From: Channallabes apus
Taxonomy: Eukaryota; Chordata; Actinopteri; Siluriformes; Clariidae
Assembly: GCA_030522415.1 (NCBI GenBank)
Contig: CM060112.1
Span: forward strand, 10,927,001 to 10,991,000
Length of the DNA: 64,000 nt
Direction of reading: 5' to 3'
Of this stretch, positions 51,199-62,666 are shown piece by piece. Positions within the stretch are counted from its first letter, which is position 1, and every line of letters begins with the position of its first letter. Both the position numbers and the translations under genes were made by a program. The notes beneath the pieces are model-generated. The model searched no databases and had not been told where the DNA came from. It worked only from the letters and a program-made list of their open reading frames with translations.

Positions 51199-54100
51199 GA
51201 GTATCATGCTGCTTAGGAAGTGTATAGAGGAATTGAAAATACCGAGCTTTTTTTAAGGTGAGTTTAATGCAATAGTCCACATATGACAATACGTCAGTCA
51301 GGGAGACACAAAGCCCAAGAGACACAAAACTAACTGATACTTTCTAAACGTCCCCGAGCGTCTCTGCTGTATATTTCAACAGAACGTTGGAAGACACTAG
51401 TGAGCCGCTCAAGTTTAACAAGTTGCTTGGAACATTTCTTTCGTACAGAGTGACACATCATCCGTTTAGTGCCTCTACTTCCTGTTATATGTTAAACCAC
51501 ATGTTTAAAAAAGCAGCTTATTGACACAGTCCACCGAAACGGCTCAGTCAGGACACAGGTCGGCCAACCGGCTAAGAGGTTACTACGGAATTGTACTGCT
51601 AGGGAATAGAATTGTATTACACATATTTAAAAAAAAGATGAACGTTATATCTAATAAGATCTCGATATGTTTTCTGACTGTGCAGATGAATTCCTACATA
51701 TTTTCACATTTCTAAAACCCAGACACATACGATGGAATGTTCTACATGTGTGTTTTTTTTCTCACACTCTCAAGCTAAAGTGAGACACTCAGTAAAGCCA
51801 TCAGGCGGGTGATTCACACATTCAGATTACTGGAAGAGGATGCAAACTTTTTCAGTATATGGTGGAAAAACCTGCTGTCACAATGTGGGTTTGAGTATCA
51901 GACCCAGAGACAGGTAAACTCTTTCCACTATCCATGTGTAATTCTATTGTAGATTATAGATTTAATGGGAATTTTAAGGGCAGTTCAAAACATTAATAAT
52001 AATAATAAATAAAAAAAAAACATGTAGTTTTTAATATGCGTGATAAACATGCATGTTTACATGAGTGTTTGTTAAAACCATACACCACATCAGACTTCCT
52101 CCCCACAATCCTTTGCCCCCCTCCTCCACACATTGTGCACACAGCAGCACACAGCCTCATGATGACATGTATAATGTGGTCTATATTTGGTAAGCCTTTC
52201 ATGAAGTGTGCAGTCAGTTATCATGACATTTCCCCAAGTTCACTACAGTCTGAAGGTGTTGATCACATTTTTCTGTACTGTACTGTACTGTACATACTCT
52301 CATTAAGAGTGGCCTTAACGTGTTCGTTTTATTTATTTTTTATTTAGTTCAGTTTGTGGAATTTAATAGAACCAAGTGTCTATAATATGATTTGCTAATT
52401 AGCTACTACAGAAACTAAGTTTGTCTGATATAAAGTTGCTGGATATACCATTTACATGACTCTTTATCACCCTCTCTGGTAGAAAATCGCTACTGCAGGT
52501 GGCGTGTGGGACGTGTCCTGTGCTACATCCTTGCCTACCGCATACGTTAATCTGAGTAGCAAATCAGTGCATATTGAGGCCCTTGTCATAACTGTACCCC
52601 AAACCGCACAGTGTGCACTAAGAAGTAGGCCTTAACAGTAATGACAACGCTGGTGTCCTACTAACACGATGCGAGGAGTAACCCTTGATTCTGAACTAGA
52701 TGAAAAGATTAGATGAAACTTTTCTTCCACAAGATTCTTGACCTTTAGCTAAAGCTAACCATTAGCGAAACTGACTCCAGCTTGCTTCTACAGTATAAGT
52801 GTTTCACACGGTTAGCATCATGGGTAACCATATTTTACACCAACAGATAGTTACCTAATGACAGCTACCTGCCCAAAATACAGACCATACCTTGTGTTAA
52901 GGGAAAAGCTGATCCAGTCTATAACTGTTGTGATACGCTAGCAGAGTCCATTTTACCATGTCCTGTCCTTGACTGATACAGACAGCTGTTCGATGGGGAC
53001 TTAATAGTTCAGGACTAGAATTCCCTTCAATTTCGTACCTGAGCCTCCAATAACAAAGTGGACCCCAAATGAACACCTCTCCTGTTATATTGAACTTCCA
53101 GTCTCCTAATACACAGTATTACCCGTTATCACCCGAATGAGGATGGATTCCCTGGTTCCTCTCAAGGTTTCTCAGGGAGTTTTTCTTTGCCACCATCACC
53201 TTGGCTCTTGCTCATCAGGGAAATTCTGATCATTTTAATTCATCCATATTTTCTCATACATCATACTCATTTGACTATTTAGTTTTTTGATTTTGCAAAC
53301 CTGCTTTGCGACAATAATCAGTGTTAAAAACACTATACAAATAAAATTTTATTGAATTGAATTAGTTAAAATATAGCATGGAATAAACAAGACTCCTGTG
53401 ATGGATTGGCACCCTGTCCAGGGTGTACCCCGCCTTGTGCCCTAAGTTTCCTGGGATAGGCTCCAGGCCCCCGCGACCCTGTATATAAGGATAAAGCGGT
53501 ACAGAAAATGAATGAATGAATGAATGAATTAGTTAAAATATAGCATGGAATAAACAAGACTCCTGTGATGGATTGGCACCCTGTCCAGGGTGTACCCCGT
53601 ATTGTGCCCTAAGCCTCCTGGGATAGGCTCCAGGCCCCTGCGACCCTGAAAAAACGATTAAGCGGTATAGAAGATGAGTGAGTGATAAACAAGACTCCTT
53701 GTTGTTGTGTATAGTGTATGTACGTTTGATGATTGAATCTACGTTTTTGTTTTGTCACCTGACCTCAGTTGTGTTGTTTGGCTTGACTGGGTTGACAGTG
53801 AGCACTGATAGAATTGTAGGAAGTCTTTAATACTGTACCCTGTTGGGGACCCATTAAAAGCCCTAGGAAATGTTAATAACCAAGAGGTTTTTAGGACTAA
53901 TTTAAGCTTCATACCAATGTCCTAATACCCAAGTAATTTTAGGTTGTCTTTATGGAGGTACGGCTTGTTATAATGGAGATGCCCTCTTAAGGAGTTTTTA
54001 CAGTTTCTACAGACAACCTGAAGACTAATGTACATGATCACTGGTTTCTTAACAACTGCTTCCTTGCTCACTGCCATCATTGTTTATGTTCAATAAGATG

Positions 54101-54366
54101 ATTTGTAGTGTATCTAGGATTGTGTGATGTATCCATCAAAACATTATACCCAAAGACCCCTGGGGTGTGCTGCGGCATCTGGCACCTGGCATCTTTGGGG
54201 CCTCCATGGTTAAGACCTGTTTATCCAGCACATCTCATTAGATTGAGATCTGGGAAATTTGGAGGCTGGATTACAAACCTTGACTCTTTGCCTGCTGTGC
54301 CCCATACACAGCAATCTGTGATGCATTGAGGGTTCTGATACCTTTCCATCACCCGCCCCCCCCAAC

Positions 54367-54404
<38 letters not shown>

Positions 54405-54759
54405 GAACCTCTGTTTTCTGTTCAACTAGGGACAGTAGAGGCCATTAATGGGAATGTATTTATTCCCATTTTTACGACTGTGATGGGATCTCTGATGATC
54501 ATCACACACCCATGTTAGAAAAACATGTTTGAAATACTGATTAACCCTGATGGTTTCTATGCAAAGGCAAATAAAAACACTGATTGAACATACCTTTCTT
54601 AATTATAGGGATTTGTTTAAAAGAAGGACATGACACTCCGTCACTGGTCTCAACAAAAAGTGAAATGTTACACAGAGATGGTGGTGTAGCTGAAATGTAA
54701 AAAAAACAAAAAAACATATGGGAACAAGTACATTTGATATTACTATATACAGTCGATAT

Positions 54760-54816
<57 letters not shown>

Positions 54817-57800
54817 TATATTCAGCTCAGTAAATCCACATTCCATGATACTTTTAAGAAAGTGTGTTCGCTTTAGATGATTTTCTCTTACCCTGAATGT
54901 ATAATGAGTTGTAGTGTTTGTCATTCCTCTTCCACTGTACTTGTAGAGGGGCGCACTGCCACTGAACTACAAAACCCAGCATTTCCTTTGAAGTTCTATT
55001 TGCGAAGTCATGTGAGTCCCACATAAGGTTTATGCCGCCCCCTGTTGCATGGTTTGAGTTTATATCTGGTGATTGTATGCCTGATGAATGAACAGAATTT
55101 CATTTTGTTTTCATTTGATTCATGCATACAGTACATGATAGCCTGTAATTTTCAGTTTGATTCAGTGCATGACCAGTTGAGCAACTCCACAATCATATAA
55201 CCATTAAATCCTTTGGTGCCGGATGTGACTGATCTTAATATAATATTTCATCAAAATGGGTTAATCACCAATTAATCACCAACGCCAACAACATAGATGG
55301 AATGTTTTTAGACCTTTCAAGTATTCCACACTTGTTATGTTTCACACTTATCTTAAAATGGATTCAAATTGTTTCCTCTCATCATTCAACACACAATCCT
55401 CCACAATGGCCAGTAAAAACAGGTATTGAGAGTGTTTTAGTTTATGTAAAAGAAATATCCTTTGTTATGACCCTTGTAATGTCAGAGTAGAAAAAAGAAA
55501 TGCCATGAGGTCAAGAAAATCATCTGTAATCAGGGATAAAGTGCCTTGGCCAAACAAGTATACAAGAACCTAAACATTACTATAAATGAGATCACGAGCT
55601 CCCTTTTGCAAAAGCAAGAGGCTTCCAGAAGGACAACCATCACTTACTGTACCTATCAGGTCTCTGTGGCACAGTGGCCTACGGAAGCCACTCCTCACTA
55701 AAAGGGGCGTGGCACCCTGCTGTGAGTTTTCTAAAAAGCCCCTGAAGGACTCTCAGACCATGAGAAACAAAATACTCCGGTTTGATGACATAATTTCATG
55801 TGTGGAAAAAAATGAGGCAAAGTGCATCATCTCATTAACACCGTCTCTACTGTCGGACACGGTGGTGGCAGCATCATGGTGTTGTTGGGATGTTTTTTGG
55901 GGGGACTGGGACAGGGAGACTAGTCTCTATAGAGGGAAAAACACACCACCAAGAAAACACAGGAGTGGTTTCAGAACAACTTTGTGAAAGTCGTGGAGTC
56001 CAGCCAGAGTCTGGACCTGAACCTAATAGAGCGTCTCTGGAGAGACCTTAAAAGCGCTGTGTGCTGACAGTCCCCATAAATCCTGATTGACCTTGAACGA
56101 TTCAGTCAAAATGAAGGGAAGAAACATCCAACAGAATAGTCTGCCAAGCTTGCAGCATCATTCACAAGCAGACTCGAGGCTGTCATTTCTGCCAAAGGGA
56201 CTTTAACCAAGCACTAAGCACTTTTTAAAAAAATATAAATTAACAAAACACTATTTTAAAAAAATATGCGTTTACTTTGTGTGTAGAATGATAAGGGAAA
56301 TATATTTGAATCCATTTTACACAAAAGTGAATACACCCCACCCATTTCAGCAAAATTAAGTATATCTTCTAAAGTATTAGTCTTCTAAGTATCTATTGTA
56401 AAAAAGGACAATATTATAGAAATGAAACTTGGATATATTTTAGAGTAGTCAATGTGCAGCATGTATAACAGTTCAGATTTACTGTCCTCTGGAAATAACT
56501 CAATATACAGCCATCATTGTCAAAATAGCTGGCAATGAAAGAAAGTACACCCTAAGTGATAAGAGCTGTACATCTTCAAAGTCACATGTCCTATTCATCA
56601 TGTTTATGTGTTTGTCAGTGGCTAAGTATGTCTCCAGTCCTGAACCCTATTGAACACCTGTGGGACGTCCTCAAGTGGAAGGTGATGAAGCGCCATGTCT
56701 CCAACATCCAGCAGCTCTGTGATATCATTATGGAGGAATGGAAGAGGATCCCGGCAACAACATGTGCAGCTCTGGTGAATTCCATGTCCAGGAGGATTAA
56801 GGCCGTGCTAGATAACGATGGTGCTCACACAAAATACTGACAATAAAGTCTGCAATGTCGAGTTATTGTTAGAGGATACTGCTATACAAGCTGCACTTTG
56901 ACTACTCTAAAGTATATCCAGTTTACAGTTCTATAGTATTGTCCCTTGAGAACATATAATAAAGTAGTTGTGAGGGGTGTACTCACTTTTGTGACATATT
57001 GTAAGTGTAAATCATAAGACAATGTTGAAAACCTTAAAAGTCTTTAAACTTCACAAAGTACATATGTTGTGCATAATTATTTATACACAGTGTGAACCCT
57101 GGAGCTTTTGCACATTTTGTAGTGCTTACACGTGGAACTGAAATAAACGTACTTTAACTTACTGTAGGCTTATGTGATGAAATACCTCATGCTAATAATA
57201 TGGAGAAAATCATTATGGTTTATGTTAAAAACCTGTGCAAATAAAAAGTTGCATAAATGGATGCAGAAGTATTCACCCCCTTTAGTGTTGCTTCTCTGGT
57301 TAATGCTTAACTTGATGATGGAAAATTGTAACCCTAATTTCTGTACAATGCACCTCTGACCCTCCCCCAACCCCCACGGCCTTCCTCGTTCCTCTTCAGC
57401 TAAAACAGGCTGAATCTATTCGAACTGTCGGAATCAAGAGCAGCAGAGGAAATGCTATTTTTTCCTCTTTTTACATGCACAGTGTTGCTTTAACATTATG
57501 GCTGCTTTTGTGTACTGTAGATTCACAACATCTAATCCTAACTGAGTCCATTTCAGTTCCAACTTTTGTATAATAATTAAAGTTGCACTTTAGGTGTGGT
57601 GCAACATCAGTCATGCTATGAAATACACATAAAAATGCCTCACCTGAACAGATCAGTCTCACTAAAGCTGGTGGTGAGCTTCCTGCTGATGTGACAGCAC
57701 TGACGTTCAGCTCCGTCACCGCCAGGGGCAGCTGAAGTGTGTACTGGCTGTCAGTTGTTGAGCAATTCAGTACGTGGGTAGCTCCTTTCTGTCGATAGAC

Positions 57801-60800
57801 TATTTCATAATGGTAGAAGACTCCTTTATAATCCTCTGTACCTAAAGCCTGGTGATGAGTCAAGTGTTAATAACACCAAGTCACGCATGTTAACACACGT
57901 TTTCTTATTACTAGACCTCATTTTAATTTGATGAACAGTTTCCAATCAAGCTTACAAAGAACCCACAGTGTTAACTGAATCGCTTGAGAAGTAACATACT
58001 AGTTCAATGATGTAATGCACCCAACAATAGCCAGATTTTTGGTGACCGTGCACGGCTATTAAAGACGAGTCAAGTATGAATGTCAATGAATTAAACAAAG
58101 AATTATTGCTTGATGTACTGTATCTGCCATGCCTAGATATGCCTATGCACACACAATGTGACGGTAATATGAAGACCAAGAGATAAACGTACAAAAGGAA
58201 GCACATGCATATGTTACAGTTAGACATAAGGGTTCAATCAAGCCACAGGAAATTGCATCCGGACGCAGGGTACAGGCAGTATTACTATACAGTGTAAAAA
58301 AAAAAACTTAAAAAAACGAGGAAACGTAGCAAGGGGGTTGTTTTATGGCCAGTTAGAATGAAGAGAGATGTAAAAAATTAATGTCATTTAATGTCAGAAA
58401 ATCAGTACAAAAACCCAATACAATCAGTTTAGCATTTAGCTAAAACGAACCTTGTAGCCAATTTGATCTTAACGACATATTCAACTGACATGTGTTAATT
58501 AGCATTAGCTAACCTAGTCAGCTCGCTAACAAATTACAGCAGTAGATTGGTCAGCTAGATACCACACTATGGTATCTGATGTGCCTTGTTAGCTAGGGTT
58601 AGACGGTAGCTAAAGTCATGTCATTTAAACCATGTGCAAGCAAAACAGTTTATTTGATAAACCAATAGCTAAGTTTGATCTAAAGCTAACATTAGACCAC
58701 CAGTTTAAATATCTGGCTTTGTTTAATCTTAGATTAGTTCCATCATGTAAGTGATAGAAGTAACCGGATTCTAGCATTTGCCTGTACATAGTGTAAATTC
58801 AATTACATTCAATGACATTTTGTATAGCGCTTTTAACAATTGTCATTGTCGCAAAGCAGCTTTACACAATCAAAAGGATTATTGAAGTTTGTATGGAATG
58901 TGAATGTGTATGAATCAGAATGATCAGATAGTCCCTGGTGAGCAAACCGCGGACGACAGTGGCAAGGAAAAACTCCCTGAGATGGTAATAGGAAGAAACC
59001 TTGAGAGGAACCAGACTCAACAGGGAACCCATCCTCATCTGGGTGAAACAGATAGCAGGAAATGATCTGCATTTATACAGTGTGTTAGGTGGCAGCCAGT
59101 TCAGCTATAATAGTTGATGTTAATTGATGTTAATTGATGTCAATACAGTATGAAGTCCAAATGGTGTTGTTTGTGTTTTGGCCCATAGAGGGAGCAGTGC
59201 GACTTCAGATTGCCTTTGCATACCTAATCATCAAGTCTAAATATGAATGACATCTAAAGTGAAACTGTAGCTGTGGTATGCACGTGGTTTCAATCCCTCC
59301 ACTAATTACACCTCGGCGTAAATACCAACCTTCCACATGACGGTCACATTCTGAGTGTCAGTCTGTTCATTTCTCGTGATTATCCTCCACACATCGAGCT
59401 TGGTCGAGGGTGCTGTGGAAGAGCATCAAAAAGAAATCGATAGTCAAAACAGATAGAGATCATATTTAAATAAATAATAAAGTTTCCTGAGTTAGGCGGA
59501 GCGGTGGTGTAGTGGTTAGCACAGTCGCCTTGCACCTCCAGGGTCTGGGTTCGATTCCCGTCTCTGTGTGCATGGAGTTTGCATGTTCTCCCCGTGCTTG
59601 GTGGGTTTCCTCCGGGTACTCCGGTTTCCGGTTTCCAAAGATATGCAGGTTAGGCTAATTGGCGTTCCTAAATTGCCCGTAGTGTGTGATTGGGTGTGTG
59701 AGTGTGTGTATGTGTGTGTGCCCTGCGATGGATTGGCACCCTGTCCAGGGTGTACCCCGCCTAGTGCCGAAGTCTCCTGGGATAGGCTCCAGGTCCCCCG
59801 CGACCCTGAACACAGGAATAAGCAGTATAGAAAATGAATGAATGAATTAATGAGTTTCTTGAGTTTTCCTAAGTTTCATTAGAAACACTTTACTAGTGCT
59901 GGGTAACACCCCCGTTTCCATTCAGAACTGCTTTAATTCTTCATGGCATAGATTCAACAAGGTGCTGAAAACATTCTGTGCACATAAAGAAATGGATTTT
60001 TTTTTTTTAGCTTCAACTGTCTTTAATTTTCCAATTTTGTTGAGTCAGTGTGAATTACAACCTCAGTTTCCTGTTTGAGGCTCCTGGTGTGGTCTTCTGT
60101 TGCTGTAGCCCATTTGATTCAAGGTTCGACATGTTGTGTGTTCAGAGATGGTCTTCAGCATACCTTGGTTATGACGAGACGTTACTTGAGTTACTGTTGC
60201 CTTTCTAACAGCTTGAACCAGACTGGACATTCTGGACTGATCTCTGGCCTCAACAAGGCATTGCCACACAGAGGACTGTACTCTCCAAATTTTCCTCCAC
60301 CTGTTCCCTGCTCTCGCTACAAAGCACAATGTCATCTGCAAACATCATTGTCCATGGAAACTCCTGTCTAACCTCATCTGTCATCCTTTCCATCACCATT
60401 GGAATCAAGAAGGGGCTCAGAGCCGATCCTTGATGCATACCCACCTCCACCTTGAACTCTTCGGTCAAACCTACAGCACATCTCACCACTGTCTTACAGT
60501 CTCATACAGTATATTTAATCTTTTTCAGAACATCCTCTGTAAATCCTAGAGATGGTTGTGCATGAAAATTCCAGGAGGAATCATCAGGTTTGGAAATACT
60601 CAGACCAGCCTGTCATGGCACCAACAACCATGCCACAATCAAATAGCTGCATGAGATGGGTAATGTTTTCTGACTGTCAGATTAATTTTAAGCATTAAAG
60701 TAAGAGATAAATGACGTTACAATCAGTGAATCACAGTTCCTTTTACAATTGATACCAAGTGACTGTTTAATATCTCAGAGTGACTGTATTTTAAAGATAA

Positions 60801-62528
60801 GAAAAAGTCACGAGTACCAAAACATATACTGATATAAAATGAAAAATCCTTAATGTGAGTATTGCTTATAAATTTGAGCTGCTTTTTACCTTCCCCAGGG
60901 CTGTTCTGCCTGAACGTCTCACTCCACAAACTGCAGTTATACGTCACCGAAGCTGTGCAGACTCTCAGCTCAAACTTATACCACGTCAGCGGCTTCAACT
61001 TCTCCAGCAACACAAGCATCCCTCTGTGAGTCTGAGCCACATCTCCATCTTCCTATTTAGATATAAAAGGTATTTTAACTGAATTAGCCTTCAGTTTGTT
61101 CAGCTTCTAAAAACAATGTGATCTTGTATAGTAATAATAAAGCAGCTCTTACCCAGTTCGAATTACCTATTTGAAACCTCAGCTCAGGTTTTAGATCCTC
61201 CATACTGCCGGAGCTGTGCCAGTGTATGGTGGGGGAGAGGGAACTTTTTGCGAATACCATTTTTGTAATTTGTGGTTGACTTGGAATTGCTGCGAAAGGT
61301 TTAAAAAGAACAAAAATAGAACATTTTCTTCAATATTCAAACCCAATCATCCAACTAGGAATTGAATAAATATCATCTGATCATATTAAGTAATTATGAA
61401 TCATACAGAATCAAACCAGTGCTCTAAGGTAATGCTTTACATTAATATTACTTTAGCTAACATTACTTATTGCATTTGTTCACATTAACAAACTACATCC
61501 TTAACAACGGTGAAGCCTTAATGTTAAACTTGTTTAAGTGTCTAAATGGAAGTGTGTGATGCAATGCCACACTTAAAATCTCTTCCGTGTATTATAGGAT
61601 ATATTGTATATCCATAATGAAATTAATTTCAACTGCATACAGTACCGAAAGCAAATGCAAAAAAAAAAAAAAACTAAAAATAAATCCATTTCAGTAACTC
61701 AATATGTGTTATATAATAAATAAAGAGTATAAGTGTTGATATTTGATTGACGTCAGGCCTCCAAGTGGAAATACGTACTACAGTATATACCCCATGTTTA
61801 CTTATTTTATTCCATTTAACCACTAAGATCATATTTAATATTAGGATTGCACCAAAAGTAATCCAGAAGTGGACTTTTTTTTAAATTTTATTAACTGACA
61901 TAGGTCTTTCACTTTCTTTGTACATGTTCATAGAGTAGCTCTTGATTATTTGTCACAGCACAGCAAAAAAAAGTTATAATTTTGGGATCAAAGCTCAGAG
62001 TCAGCCAACATACGGCGTGCTGGAGCAGATGGAGTTAAGTGCCTTGACGGCTCAACAGTGGCAACTTGAACACCTGATCTTGTGTTCAGTAACTCAGAAC
62101 CTTAACCATTGGAACCACCTCTGCCACTTCCTTTATACAAAGCTACTACTCCACACAGTCGACATCAAAACAGAGGCATTTGCTCCATCATTGAACGCAA
62201 CTTTCTCAAGCTTTGAAAATCCCCTTTTTGTCTCAGATAATGGTGTCGCACTTTGCTGCAGAATATTTACAGAGATGACACAAACCGACAAGAGCAATGT
62301 GCACAGGAGGATGAAGAACCAGTGGGAACCCAGTGGGAGTACCTTTGTATAGAAGAACAGGTACTCTACCGACCTGTGCGATTTGAATGACCTACATCAG
62401 TTGATAAAAAGTTATGCCTGTGTTTGCATTACTTTCGGTAATGATTCATATACCTACAGTAGATTACTGCGGAATTATTATTATTATTATTGGATGGCAT
62501 AAATACTGGTTATTGTATGTGCTTTCTT

Positions 62529-62564
<36 letters not shown>

Positions 62565-62583
62565 TAGATAGATAGATAGATAG

Positions 62584-62666
<83 letters not shown>

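Noticed and set aside
59500..59560. Possible tRNA gene
   Set aside because: Head of a full-length SINE with target duplication.
61942..62352. 136-residue plus-strand frame
   Set aside because: Covers a reverse SINE-like fragment and shows no domain.
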